The notes beneath the pieces were generated by a model that saw only the letters and a list, made by a program, of their open reading frames with translations, was not told the origin of the DNA and did no database searches. Made by a program: the position numbers and the translations under genes. This document shows, in pieces, positions 35,233 through 43,643 of a DNA stretch of 64,000 bases (its first letter is position 1; each line of letters opens with the position of its first letter). Source of the DNA: GCA-003244245 sp035606945 (GTDB taxonomy: Bacteria > Actinomycetota > Actinomycetes > Mycobacteriales > Pseudonocardiaceae); NCBI GenBank assembly GCA_035606945.1, contig DATNDR010000057.1:51993-115992 (forward strand), read 5' to 3'.

Positions 35233-35874
35233 TCAATCCGTTAAATGGGCCGCGGCGTGGGTACCCCATTGATAGGAGTGGTTGATGCGCTGTTGCGCGA
35301 TGCAGGATGCGAATGAGGCAACTACGCGCGCCGGGTCGGGATTTTTTGCGGATAATACCTGTACTATGCGTGGCGCTTCGGCGTGACTGTTGATGTAGGC
35401 GATGCTGAGGTGAGGCTGATAAGTGTCTGCGGCATCGGGGACGTGGTTGGTTCCCCAGATATCGGCGATGGCTTCGCGAATCTCGGATCGGATGGTGCGC
35501 ACTGGCTCGGTCGGGTTGGGGTAAAGGGTGATGGCTTCAGGGCGGATAGTGATGTGGTGGAAAGTCAGGGTTGGCGCCTGCATTGTGGCGAGTCGTCGGC
35601 TGGCAGCGTCGATGATGGCATCACGGTCGGTGTCGGATACTTCGTCGGCGAACCCGATGCCCTGCATGGTGATGTGGAGCCACGGGATTGGCACTAAGTC
35701 CAGACCGGGTAGATCACGCAGTGCCTGGTGGTAGTCGGTAACTAGGCGGTGCAGGTCGTGTTGACCGTCGAAGGTTAGATGCCAGGTGTAGAAGGGTCTG
35801 CCCGGGCGGTGTCCGGGTCGCCAGTACCAGTGGTTGTGCAGCTGCGTCGCGTGCTCGGTGTCAGGATCAAGCAT
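35233..35874 (-). CDS. 2'-5' RNA ligase/cyclic phosphodiesterase-like (2H superfamily) protein
   Basis: The product is 213 residues. Two catalytic His-x-Ser/Thr motifs are visible: WLHITMQG near residue 66 and QPHLSIAYIN near residue 154, as expected for the 2H phosphoesterase fold. The opening (FYTWHLTFDGQHDLHRLV) is of LigT/ThpR style. It starts 3 bases after the end of the GntR gene on the same strand, so the two form an operon under the element's own regulator. In phages some 2H enzymes degrade cyclic-nucleotide or NAD-derived alarms; whether this one acts in RNA repair or in counter-defence is open. Confidence 0.8.
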   Translation of the reverse strand: MLDPDTEHATQLHNHWYWRPGHRPGRPFYTWHLTFDGQHDLHRLVTDYHQALRDLPGLDLVPIPWLHITMQGIGFADEVSDTDRDAIIDAASRRLATMQAPTLTFHHITIRPEAITLYPNPTEPVRTIRSEIREAIADIWGTNHVPDAADTYQPHLSIAYINSHAEAPRIVQVLSAKNPDPARVVASFASCIAQQRINHSYQWGTHAAAHLTD

Positions 35875-35877
35875 CGG

Positions 35878-36663
35878 CTAGACCTCGCTGGGCACGATGG
35901 GTTGTTCGGGTTCTGGTTCGATGGGGTAGTCGTCGATGAGCATGACGCGGTCGGCGGGCCAGATGGATTCCGAGATTTCGAGGATGTCGCCGTCTTCGTC
36001 GCGGGCGGTGTGCACGACATGCATGACGGGGGCGCCGGCGGGTAGTTCGAGGATGCTGGCTTCCTCGGCGGTGGGCATGCGGGCGATCCATTGGTCGCGG
36101 GCGCGGGTGTAGCGCCGGCCGGTGAGGTCTTCGACGCACAGAAAGAGCGCTTTGGGGACGACGGTGGGGTCTTCCAGGAAGGTGCCGCCGGCTATCTCGA
36201 CCGGCAGGTAGCTGGCGCCGATTTCTTCGGGTCGGTTGGTGTCTTTGTCATAGAGGTGTCGACGGCGGATGACGACTTCGGCGCCGGGTTCGATGCCCAT
36301 GACTTCGGCGATGTGGGCAGGAGCCGGGCCACGGCCGGCGAAGACGATGTCATGGCGAAAGTTGTGGCTTAGCAGGGATTTCAGTCCGCGGGCGGTGCCG
36401 TAGCGGCTTCGGGAGCGGCGTTGGAGTCGGCGCTGTTCTTTGACGAAGGTGCCGATCCCGTGCCGGGATTCGATCAGTCCTTCGGCGCGCAGCACGCCGA
36501 GTGCTTGGCGGATGGTGGGCAGACTCATCCGGAACCGTTCGGCCAGGGTGGTCTCGGCCGGGAGTCGCTGTCCGGGGGCTAGGTCGCCGTTTCGGATCTC
36601 GCGTCGGAGAACGTCGGCGACACGGTGGTACTTGGGTGCTCGGGCGCTGAGGCCGTTGGTCAT
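35878..36663 (-). CDS. GntR/UTRA-family repressor (KorSA-like)
   Basis: ATG 36663 (MTNGLSARAPKYHRVADVL) has GGAG 8 bases upstream; an earlier Met in frame (36723) lacks this. The product is 261 residues. The N-terminal GntR helix-turn-helix (YHRVADVLRREIRNGDLAPG, RLPAETTLAERFRMSLPTIRQALGVL) is followed by a UTRA ligand domain (GAEVVIRRRHLYDKD, MPTAEEASILELPAGAPVMHVVH). In pSAM2-type elements KorSA represses the activator gene pra and itself. The divergent pra-like gene and the palindromes between them fit this role. Confidence 0.88.
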   Translation of the reverse strand: MTNGLSARAPKYHRVADVLRREIRNGDLAPGQRLPAETTLAERFRMSLPTIRQALGVLRAEGLIESRHGIGTFVKEQRRLQRRSRSRYGTARGLKSLLSHNFRHDIVFAGRGPAPAHIAEVMGIEPGAEVVIRRRHLYDKDTNRPEEIGASYLPVEIAGGTFLEDPTVVPKALFLCVEDLTGRRYTRARDQWIARMPTAEEASILELPAGAPVMHVVHTARDEDGDILEISESIWPADRVMLIDDYPIEPEPEQPIVPSEV

Positions 36664-36727
36664 TTTGCGAGCTCCTGGCCCTGGTTGGGCTGGTGTGTTG
36701 GTGCTTGCCGTGTTCGTTCGCACTCTA

Positions 36728-36799
36728 ACTCCTCATGAGGACTTGACTACAGTCGGTGTTTGCCCGTAACTTTTCGCTCATCCACTCCTTATTAGGAGT
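36728..36799. promoter_or_regulatory. Palindromic operator sites between gntR and pra
   Basis: Two related palindromes, ACTCCTCATGAGGACT (36728-36743) and ACTCCTTATTAGGAGT (36784-36799), lie 56 bases apart in the divergent promoter region; a further half-site GAGGAGTTA follows at about 36817. They are probable binding sites of the GntR repressor. Confidence 0.75.
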
Positions 36800-36829
36800 T
36801 GAAAACAAGATGAGCTGAGGAGTTAGACC

Positions 36830-37258
36830 ATGCCAGTGATCCCCTCGCGGTTCCCGGTGCGGTTTGGGGACGTGTTCCCGATGGGGTGCTTCGCCCTCGG
36901 GATCGAGCCAGCGATGGAGTTCAGCGAAGATTCCAAGGCGCCGCGCAGGCAGGAACGCCACAAGGAGACCAACCTGCTGCTGTGGACCGTTCGTGCACTC
37001 GACGCCAACGAGGAGGTCGCCCGGTTCGGGGCTGAGTTCAAAGTCAAGGTCGCCGCGGCGGTTCAGCCCGTGCCTCCCGCCAAGGCCAACGGCTTCCCGT
37101 ATCCGGCGGTCGAGTTCGAGGGCCTGACCATCACGCCGTATGCCGGACGCAATGGACGGGTCGCCTACAGCTTCCGGGCGACCGGTCTTCGCGCCCCGAC
37201 AGTCGGGCGATCGGGCAAGTCGGTTGAGTTCGGCGACGCGAAGTCTGCTGCGGCGTGA
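36830..37258 (+). CDS. pra: Pra-like activator of replication, integration and excision
   Basis: The product is 142 residues starting MPVIPSRFPVRFGDVFPMGCF. The run LLLWTVRALDANEEVARFGAEF, then VKVAAAVQPVPP and FEGLTITPYAG followed by RVAYSFRATGL, is the pattern of the AICE activator family named after pSAM2 Pra. In pSAM2 Pra is repressed by KorSA and turns on rep, xis and int. The gene order here (divergent GntR, operators, pra) matches. Its stop overlaps the start of the next gene (TGATG). Confidence 0.8.
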   Translation: MPVIPSRFPVRFGDVFPMGCFALGIEPAMEFSEDSKAPRRQERHKETNLLLWTVRALDANEEVARFGAEFKVKVAAAVQPVPPAKANGFPYPAVEFEGLTITPYAGRNGRVAYSFRATGLRAPTVGRSGKSVEFGDAKSAAA

Positions 37259-37497
37259 TGCCCAGGGCACGCACTCGCGGTCTAACTGAGATCAACGTTT
37301 CGGTGACCGTGCACAAGGGCGCCACGATGAGTCTGGGCGACACCGGCCCATGGCCGGAACACAGCGCCGCAACATTCGTCTTCGGCGGAGACGGTGCGGG
37401 GGCCAGAGTGTCGGTCCGGGTGGTCGCCTCCGAACTGCACCGGCTGGCCGAGCTGGTCGACATGGCCCAAGCCCGCATAACAGAACCAGAGGGCTAA
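37258..37497 (+). CDS. Small AICE-associated protein
   Basis: ATG 37258 overlaps the pra stop; 79 residues. The sequence INVSVTVHKGATMSLGD then ATFVFGGDGAGARVSVRVVASELHRLAELVDMAQARI suggests a small beta-rich protein with a C-terminal helix. No family was recognised. It is co-translated with pra and so part of the element's core operon. The function is unknown. Confidence 0.6.
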   Translation: MPRARTRGLTEINVSVTVHKGATMSLGDTGPWPEHSAATFVFGGDGAGARVSVRVVASELHRLAELVDMAQARITEPEG

Positions 37498-37500
37498 GCC

Positions 37501-37779
37501 ATGACCACAGCCAACGATGCGAATGAGGGCACACCCCCACAGCCGCCGAGGACCTTGACCGACGCGCATAACTTGTTGGCTCGGATTCGACCGAAATCTA
37601 CTGCTTCGTTGGAGCAGTGGCTGGCGTATTACCAGCGCTCGGCGGCGTTGTATGCCGAGATCGCCGAGATCGATCGCGGTCATCATCACGAGTCACTGTA
37701 TTGGGCCGAACACGAACGGGAATGCGCGAATGAGATCAAGACTCAAATTTCTACACAGTTACAGTCAGAGAGCGATTAG
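37501..37779 (+). CDS. AMED_5909-type small protein, copy 1
   Basis: The product is 92 residues; it starts 3 bases after the preceding stop. The core PRTLTDAHNLLARIRPKSTASLEQWLAYYQRSA followed by YAEIAEIDRGHHHESLYWAEHERECANEI is clearly paralogous to the next gene. I recall such proteins from actinomycete integrative elements (AMED_5909 family); they are helical and uncharacterised. Confidence 0.65.
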   Translation: MTTANDANEGTPPQPPRTLTDAHNLLARIRPKSTASLEQWLAYYQRSAALYAEIAEIDRGHHHESLYWAEHERECANEIKTQISTQLQSESD

Positions 37780-37791
37780 GGGAGGGATGAC

Positions 37792-38046
37792 GTGGCGGTG
37801 AAAACTGTGGCGCCGGATCAGCCCAGGACTTTGATGCAGGCGCACGAAGAACTGGTGCGTGTTCGACCAGACCGGGGCGCCTCGTTGGCTGTGTGGCTTG
37901 AGTATTACCAGCGATCCGTCTCGTTATACGAGCAGATTGTCAAGATCGATCCAGGTCACGACGGCGAGGCCCAGTACTGGGCTGAGCGGGAACGACACCG
38001 CGCAGACCGCATCGCAACCCAACTCCGCAAGGGAGGATCACGCTAA
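37792..38046 (+). CDS. AMED_5909-type small protein, copy 2
   Basis: GTG 37792 (possibly preceded by GGAGGGA) gives 84 residues. QPRTLMQAHEELVRVRPDRG then LAVWLEYYQRSVSLYEQIVKIDPGHDGEAQYWAERER is about half identical to copy 1, so the pair is an old tandem duplication. Both lie in the pra-traB operon. The function is unknown. Confidence 0.65.
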   Translation: MAVKTVAPDQPRTLMQAHEELVRVRPDRGASLAVWLEYYQRSVSLYEQIVKIDPGHDGEAQYWAERERHRADRIATQLRKGGSR

Positions 38047-38153
38047 CAACACACGGCGATAACTAGGGGAAAGTTTCCATTTCAGAGGAACCACGGACAC
38101 CAAGGTGTCACGTGGCGAGAAAAACTGTGCTTATCACCAGGAAAGAAGACTAG

Positions 38154-38194
38154 GCGCAGAAGCGGAATGGCTGCCAACCTCGCCGCTTCTGCGC
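38154..38194 (+). terminator. Strong stem-loop between the small genes and the zinc-ribbon/TraB genes
   Basis: A perfect 12-bp inverted repeat, GCGCAGAAGCGG (38154-38165) with CCGCTTCTGCGC (38183-38194), has a 17-base loop. It may end the pra operon or attenuate expression of traB and the downstream genes. Confidence 0.7.
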
Positions 38195-38215
38195 TGTCCA
38201 CCAATGGGAGTGAAC

Positions 38216-38422
38216 ATGAGTAATCTAGACACACGGGTGTACTCCACAGCAAGCGGGGTCACCCGAAGGAATGCCCGCAACGGTCGCCGTTGCCCCCGTT
38301 GTCACCGTCCGGGCATCTTCACGGTCAATTCAATTGTGTGCCAGCGGTGTGCGGATACGCGGCCGTCGCTAGTCACCGTGGCCGTCACTATCACCCTCTC
38401 CGCGTCGGGGGGTGAGTACTGA
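38216..38422 (+). CDS. Small zinc-ribbon protein
   Basis: ATG 38216 follows GGGAGTGA; 68 residues. A CxxC...CxxC zinc-ribbon is evident (CPRCHRPGIFTVNSIVCQRC). The N-terminus (MSNLDTRVYSTASGVTRRNAR) is basic. Its stop overlaps the ATG of the FtsK/TraB gene by one base, so the two are translationally coupled. It may be a small transfer-associated DNA- or protein-binding factor. Confidence 0.65.
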   Translation: MSNLDTRVYSTASGVTRRNARNGRRCPRCHRPGIFTVNSIVCQRCADTRPSLVTVAVTITLSASGGEY

Positions 38423-39993
38423 TGGACACGCGCACGATCACGATGCTGCTGTTGAGCGGTGCGGGTTTGGCCGTGGTGGTGTGGATGCTGCACAAGATCG
38501 GCAAGACCCTCACCGCGCTGTTCGAGGCGCTGGCGACGATCGCCGTGGTGTTTGTGGCGCTGTGGGGGTTGGCCAAGACCGCCGCGTGGCTGGTCAGACA
38601 GATCATCACGCATTGGCGGACCAGCGTGACCGTGCTGGCGGTGACCCTGTGGTGCCAGCACTGGGGCTGGGCATCCCTGGCGATCAGTCTCGGCCTCATC
38701 GCCGTCGTCCTGGTCGGGTGGCGAGCAGTGGATGTGGTCTCTTTCGACGGTTGGGTGGGTCGGTGGCTGCAGGCGTGGTGGCAGCGGTGGACGATCTATG
38801 CCCCGAAGCTGCCCGGGTGGCTGCATGCCTGTGGGCTGAGCGTCATCGACATCACCACGCCGACAGTGCTCAGCCTGAACCTGTTGGGCCGTTTGCGGCT
38901 GCGCCGGGGCCACCCGGCAACGGGTGCGCACTTGCCGCGCGTGGTGGGAGTCAAGTCCGGGCCGTCCTGGGATCAGGTCCGGGTACGGCTCGTGGCGGGG
39001 CAGAAGCCGGAAGATTTCGATGAGGCCGCCCGGGCGTTGGCCAGCGCCCGCGGAGTCGCGCGTTGCCAAGTCCGCGAACTCAAACCCAACCTGGTCTCGA
39101 TCGATTTCCAACGCCGCGACCTGCTAGCCGACCCGGTGGCCTGCCCAGACCTGGCGGCCCTAGCGTCGGACGCGGGTGCGGCGGTGGATTTGCGGCGGGT
39201 GTGGGCCGGGCGCACCGAATACGGCCAGGACTGGTACCTGCCGCTGACCGGGCCAGCCAGTCACTGCCTGACCGCCGGGGGTAGCGGGGCGGGCAAAAAC
39301 TCCTACACCTGGTGCCCGCTGGTGTCCATCGCCCCCGCGATCCGTGATGGGCTGGTGCGGGTGTCGGGGATCGACCCCAAGGGCATGGAACTGGCCTACG
39401 GCCGCGGCATCTTCCACCGCTACGCCGTGACCGGCACCCAAGCCCTCGACGACCTCGTCGCCGCGATGGATGCGCGGAAAACCCTCTTCGCCGGCCAAGT
39501 TCGCACGGTACCCATCAGCACCGACTACCCGCTGGAGATTGTCGAGTTCGACGAGATCGGGGCGCTGACGAAATACACCGACCGCAAAACCCGCGACGCG
39601 ATCACCGAAAAAGTGGCGCTGCTGACCACCCAAGGCCGCGCCCTGGGCTTCACCGTGCGCGGCTACGTCCAAGAACCCACCAAAGATACCGTCCCGGTCC
39701 GGGAGCTGTTTACCCGCCGGATCTGCCTGCGGGTCACCGCCAAATCCCACGTCGGCATGGTGCTGGGTGAGCATGCCTACGAGCAGGGTGCCTGGGCCAA
39801 CCGCATCGGCGAATCCGAACCCGGCACCGGCTACGTCTGGGGCGAGGGCCTGCGCGAACCGCTACGGGTGCGCGCCGGCTGGGTGCCCGACCAGGTGATC
39901 AAACAACTCGAAACCTTCCTCACCACCCCCGCCAACCACGACCCAGGCGTGCGCTCTCTGCCCGCCGGCGCACAGGCAGGGAGGGCAGCATGA
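38422..39993 (+). CDS. FtsK/SpoIIIE-type DNA translocase (TraB/TraSA-like)
   Basis: The product is 523 residues. Two to three N-terminal hydrophobic segments (MLLLSGAGLAVVVWML; TIAVVFVALWGLAKTAAWL; AISLGLIAVVLVGW) anchor it in the membrane. A TraB-type N-domain (VVGVKSGPSWDQVRVRLVAG) precedes the ATPase with Walker A GGSGAGKNS (usually GKGS or GKS) and Walker B LEIVEFDEIGAL. Such proteins move double-stranded DNA between mycelia or cells in AICE conjugation. The Asn in the P-loop is unusual but sits between the conserved Lys and Ser. The stop overlaps the next start (ATGA). Confidence 0.9.
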   Translation: MDTRTITMLLLSGAGLAVVVWMLHKIGKTLTALFEALATIAVVFVALWGLAKTAAWLVRQIITHWRTSVTVLAVTLWCQHWGWASLAISLGLIAVVLVGWRAVDVVSFDGWVGRWLQAWWQRWTIYAPKLPGWLHACGLSVIDITTPTVLSLNLLGRLRLRRGHPATGAHLPRVVGVKSGPSWDQVRVRLVAGQKPEDFDEAARALASARGVARCQVRELKPNLVSIDFQRRDLLADPVACPDLAALASDAGAAVDLRRVWAGRTEYGQDWYLPLTGPASHCLTAGGSGAGKNSYTWCPLVSIAPAIRDGLVRVSGIDPKGMELAYGRGIFHRYAVTGTQALDDLVAAMDARKTLFAGQVRTVPISTDYPLEIVEFDEIGALTKYTDRKTRDAITEKVALLTTQGRALGFTVRGYVQEPTKDTVPVRELFTRRICLRVTAKSHVGMVLGEHAYEQGAWANRIGESEPGTGYVWGEGLREPLRVRAGWVPDQVIKQLETFLTTPANHDPGVRSLPAGAQAGRAA

Positions 39994-40427
39994 TCACTTA
40001 CCCGCAGACGGCGAGCGCCAGGCTGGTGACGCTGACCGAGACCTGGCGCGCACTCTTGCACGACTGCCCCTTGCCTGCACTCGCCTTGGTCAGCCTCGAA
40101 CCGACCGTCAACCGGATCACCATCCAAGCCGGTGGCCGGCAGGATCCGCTGAATCACCTGGCCGAGCTGCTGTTATGGGCCTACACCCTGGAGCAGGTCA
40201 CGGCCCAGTGGTGGCACACCCGCGACGGGCATCTGCACGTGATCATCCATGGCCGCACCGCCGCAGGAGTGGCTGTGAAGGTTTATGGCGGCATTCCCTT
40301 CGCGGACTGCGCGGGGCTGATTCCGCTGGCGCTCGATGAGTCTGAGGGTGTGTCGCTGGATGAGATCTACACACTGCTCGGTCTGCTGCGCGACCACCAG
40401 AGTCTGACCGTGGGGGTGAGCGCATGA
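39990..40427 (+). CDS. AICE-associated hypothetical protein between traB and rep
   Basis: The product is 145 residues; it overlaps traB and rep by 4 bases each (ATGA), so it is translated with both. The sequence has a mixed alpha/beta look (LALVSLEPTVNRITIQAGG; LLLWAYTLEQVTAQWWHTRDGHLHVIIHGRT; VSLDEIYTLLGLL). No motif is recognised. Its fixed place suggests a role in replication or transfer, but this is only positional. Confidence 0.65.
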   Translation: MITYPQTASARLVTLTETWRALLHDCPLPALALVSLEPTVNRITIQAGGRQDPLNHLAELLLWAYTLEQVTAQWWHTRDGHLHVIIHGRTAAGVAVKVYGGIPFADCAGLIPLALDESEGVSLDEIYTLLGLLRDHQSLTVGVSA

Positions 40428-42077
40428 GTGACACCGCTGCGAACGTTGTTGATCTGACGCGGATGACCCGCCAGGAGCGGGCTGCCCTGCCGCTGAGTAC
40501 CGAGGTGGCGCAGGTCATCGCCGAACAACACGGGGTCTGCATCCGGCCGCTGGCGATGCGGCGCATCGACACCACCACTGGCCGGGTCGACATCGTTCCA
40601 GTCCCGTGCAGCTCTACGCGCCAGGATCAGTGCCGGCCGTGCGCAGACAAGGCACGGCGCCTGCGCATGGCTCAATGCCGGCAGGGCTGGCATCTCGATC
40701 AGGAGCCGGTGATCGAGCGGGCCAAGCCCAGCGCTGAGCAGCAGGAGTTGATGGCCGCTCGGGCTGATCTGTTGTTGGCCTACTCCCAGTGCCGCGCGAT
40801 CGGTGACGAGGAGGCCTGTGAGCAGATCGCCGACTCCGTCGCCGAGCTCGACGACCAGCTACGCGCATTGGGGTTCGCGGCCGACTGGCACCGCTGGACC
40901 CTGCGCCCAAGCCGGTCAAGCGCTCCACCCGGCGTCGCCAAGACGCGTCCAACTTGCCGCGGCGCCCCATCGAACGCCGCACCCTGGGCCAAGTCTTCGC
41001 CGGCCGCTACCGACCTTCGACGTTTGTGACGCTGATGCTGGACTCTTACGGCAAAGTCGACGCCAATGGCGCCGCGATCGATCCCGACAGCTACGACTAC
41101 CGGCGCGCCGCCCGGGATGCGATCCACTTTCCTACGCTGGTGGATCGGTTTTGGCAAAACACCCGCCGCTGCGTCGGGTGGGACGTGCAGTACTTCGGCA
41201 CCGTCGAACCCCAAAAACGAGGCGCCCCGCACTTCCACACCGCGATCCGGGGCACCATCCCCCGGGCCGAGCTGCGGGCCATCACCGCTGCGACCTACCA
41301 CCAGGTGTGGTGGCCGCCGCACGACGAGCTGGTCTACACCAAGCAGCGGCCGCCGGTGTGGGACACCCGGTTCAAGGCATTTACCGATCCCGATACCGGG
41401 GTGCCGCTCCCTACCTTTGCGCAGGCGTGCCAGGCGCTGACCGAGCCCGCGCATGTGGTGCGGTTTGGGCCGCAGGTGCACGTCAAGGGCATCCTCGGCG
41501 GCACCGAAGAAGCCGGCCGGCATATCGGCTACCTCACCAAATATCTGACCAAGTCGATCAGCCAGGCCGCCGGACTTGGTGAGCAGGCCACCGAGGCCCA
41601 CCGCGAGCACGCCGCCGGTTGCACGCTGAACTGTTCATTACGCCGTGTTCGCCGCGCTGTGCGGTCTGGCTGCTGTACGGGGTCCAACCGCACGGTGCTC
41701 GGCATTCGACAACGGCCGGGCGGTGCAAGGGCAAAGCCCACCGACCTGAACACCTCGGCATCGCCGGGCGCCGCGTTTTGGTGTCGCGCAAGTGGTCCAA
41801 CAAAACCCTGGACGATCACCGCGCGGAGCGCGGCGCATTTGTTCGGCAACTGCTGGAGCAGGCCGGCGTCCAACCCGCCCACGGCCCCCACGGCGGGCCA
41901 TACCTATGGGAACGCACCGCACCCGCAGATCCCGACATCCCACCGCGGCCCGTCCTGCTGATGCAGGCCGTCGCCGAACGACAGCGGTGGAAAGCCGAGT
42001 ATGCGGCCGCTCAACTCGCCGCCACCGGCCCACCACCCGACACAAACCGTTCGGCAACTTTTGATCAAGCGGCCTGA
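40424..42077 (+). pseudogene. RepSA-like replication initiator, split by two frameshifts
   Basis: Three consecutive frames together encode one initiator. Frame 1 (40424 to about 40910) has the Cys-rich start VPCSSTRQDQCRPCADKARRLR. Frame 2 (to about 41615) has RRPIERRTLGQVFAG, FVTLMLDSYGKV, AIHFPTLVDRFWQNTRRCVGWDVQYF, the HFH of the rolling-circle family (GAPHFHTAIRGT) and GRHIGYLTKYLTKS. Frame 3 has LHAELFITPCSPRCAVWLLYG and VSRKWSNKTLDDHRAER. Each break is repaired by adding one base (the second most simply a C in GCCGCCGG near 41612). If the breaks are real, autonomous replication is lost; if they are sequence errors, the gene is intact. Confidence 0.85.
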
Positions 42078-42091
42078 GGAGGGGGACAGGG

Positions 42092-42277
42092 ATGGAAAAG
42101 CTGCTGTTCACAATGGAAGAGGCAGCCGAAGTGCTCAGCGTCAGTCGCAGCACGGTTTATGACCTGGTGCGGATGCGGCTGCTGGACACCGTGCTAATCG
42201 GACGATCACGACGGGTGCCGGCCTCCGCACTCAAAGAGCTGGTCGACCGGCTGCGGGCACCGGAAAGGGCGGCATGA
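42092..42277 (+). CDS. xis: Excisionase (helix-turn-helix, MerR-like)
   Basis: The product is 61 residues; RBS GAGGGGGA before ATG 42092. The sequence LLFTMEEAAEVLSVSRSTVYDLVRMRLLDTV followed by RRVPASALKELVDRL is the typical excisionase winged-helix with a Val/Ile-rich recognition strand. Its stop overlaps the integrase start. It should steer the integrase toward excision of the element. Confidence 0.92.
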   Translation: MEKLLFTMEEAAEVLSVSRSTVYDLVRMRLLDTVLIGRSRRVPASALKELVDRLRAPERAA

Positions 42278-43446
42278 TGACTGAGCCCAAGAAGCGTCGC
42301 GGCCGGCGTGCCAACGGCGAGGGCACCATCACTCGCCGCAAAGACGGCCTCTGGCAAGCCGCGATCTACGTTCCGCAGCCAAACGGGACCATTCGACGGC
42401 GTTATTTATACAACCGTGACCGCGATCGGTTACGCGAACAGCTCAACGAGCTGTCCTACCAGCTCGGCAAGGGTGTCCTGCCTCAGGACGGCGCGATGAC
42501 AGTCGGCGAGTATCTCGACCAGTGGCTGGCCGAGGTGGCAGCCAAGCAGCTTCGCCCGTCGACCTACACGGGATATGAAACCAACGTGCGTCTGCATATC
42601 AAACCGTTGATCGGCTCGAAAAAGCTCGCCAAGCTCACCGCGCGAGATGTTCGGCAGATGATCGAGACTCTGCGGGCCAAACCGCTGTCGCGGGGTATCG
42701 GGATTATGTCGGATCGGGCCGTGCAATATGTGCACGCCACCCTGCGCGCCGCACTGGAGCAGGCCTGTCGTGAGGAATTGATTTCTCGCAATGTTGCCAA
42801 GCTGGTGCAGTCGAATGTGCGCGATGCCGGGCAGCATGAGCCGTACTCGGTGGATGAGTCCAAGCGGCTGCTGATGCACGCACAGCGGCATCGATTGCAT
42901 GCGCTGCGGGTTCTGCTGGTGATGCTGGGCATCCGCCGGGGAGAAGTCCTCGCGCTGCGCTGGACCGATGTGGACCTCGATGCCGGCACCGTTGCCATCC
43001 TGGGCAGCCTGCAGCGCGTCGGACCCAGTTTGCAGCGCGTCCCGACCAAAACCCGCGGCTCGGTGCGGACGATCCCGCTGCCGACACCCTGCGTGGACGC
43101 CCTGCGAGCCCATCGGGCACGGCAAAACGCTGATCGGCTGGCCGCTGGTGCGCGGTGGGTCACAAGCGACCTGGTCTTCACCACCCGCCACGGCACACCA
43201 GTCGAACCGCGCACCGTCAACCGGATGTTTCGAGCGTTGACCGATGCCGCCGGTCTTCGGCCGATCAGGGTTCACGATCTGCGACACGGATGCGTGTCAC
43301 TGCTGCTGTCACTAGGCGTGCCACCGCGGACGGTGATGCAGATCGTCGGGCACACCGTGATGGAGATGACGATGGAGCGCTACGGGCACGTGAACCTGGG
43401 CGACCAACGTGAGGCGCTCAGTCTCCTGGATCAGGTGTTGAGGTAG
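42274..43446 (+). CDS. int: Site-specific tyrosine integrase
   Basis: The product is 390 residues. N-terminal arm-binding domain (GEGTITRRKDGLWQAAIYVP), core-binding domain (TVGEYLDQWLAEVAAKQLRPSTYTGYE) and catalytic domain with Arg in GIRRGEVLALRW, His-x-x-Arg in RVHDLRHGCVSLLLSLG, His in IVGHTVMEMTM and the nucleophile Tyr in ERYGHV. All catalytic residues are present. It ends 84 bases before the right attachment site in tRNA-Arg, as in other AICEs, and should integrate and excise the element there. Confidence 0.95.
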   Translation: MMTEPKKRRGRRANGEGTITRRKDGLWQAAIYVPQPNGTIRRRYLYNRDRDRLREQLNELSYQLGKGVLPQDGAMTVGEYLDQWLAEVAAKQLRPSTYTGYETNVRLHIKPLIGSKKLAKLTARDVRQMIETLRAKPLSRGIGIMSDRAVQYVHATLRAALEQACREELISRNVAKLVQSNVRDAGQHEPYSVDESKRLLMHAQRHRLHALRVLLVMLGIRRGEVLALRWTDVDLDAGTVAILGSLQRVGPSLQRVPTKTRGSVRTIPLPTPCVDALRAHRARQNADRLAAGARWVTSDLVFTTRHGTPVEPRTVNRMFRALTDAAGLRPIRVHDLRHGCVSLLLSLGVPPRTVMQIVGHTVMEMTMERYGHVNLGDQREALSLLDQVLR

Positions 43447-43530
43447 GGCGTTGATGTACGAAATGGATGTAGGGGCAGGTTTTACAAGCCGCAGCACTGC
43501 CGTTCAGTGGTGTTTTCGCTGGTCAAATAC

Positions 43531-43576
43531 GGCGCGCCCGAAGAGATTCGAACTCCCAACCTTCTGATCCGTAGTC
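43531..43576 (+). repeat. Right attachment site of the AICE, inside tRNA-Arg
   Basis: These bases are identical over 46 bp to 29345-29390 and cover the 3' half of tRNA-Arg(ACG). This copy, supplied by the element, restores the complete tRNA gene. Confidence 0.95.
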
Positions 43577-43605
43577 AGATGCTCTATCCATTGAGCTACG
43601 GGCGC
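43533..43605 (-). tRNA. tRNA-Arg(ACG)
   Basis: The reverse strand folds as a 73-base tRNA without encoded CCA. The acceptor stem GCGCCCG pairs with CGGGCGC, the D-arm is GCTCAATGGATAGAGC, the anticodon stem TCTGA/TCAGA holds the loop CTACGGA (anticodon ACG), and the T-arm is GGGAGTTCGAATCTCT. It is the integration target of the adjacent element. Confidence 0.95.
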
Positions 43606-43643
43606 TTGTTCTGTTATCGGCCAGCATAGAATCCGACCGTCCG

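Larger units (their letters stand above)
29345..43576. mobile_element. Actinomycete integrative and conjugative element (AICE) in tRNA-Arg(ACG)
   Basis: The element is 14.2 kb between exact 46-bp direct repeats. The right part has the standard AICE set in order: GntR regulator (minus), Pra-like activator, small conserved genes, FtsK/TraB translocase, RepSA-like initiator, Xis and integrase next to the tRNA. The left 6.5 kb is cargo with stress-type small proteins, an HTH regulator, a 2'-5' RNA ligase-like protein and two decayed transposases. Two apparent frameshifts in rep would stop autonomous replication if real. Transfer in this family uses one FtsK-like protein and double-stranded DNA. 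Confidence 0.92.
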
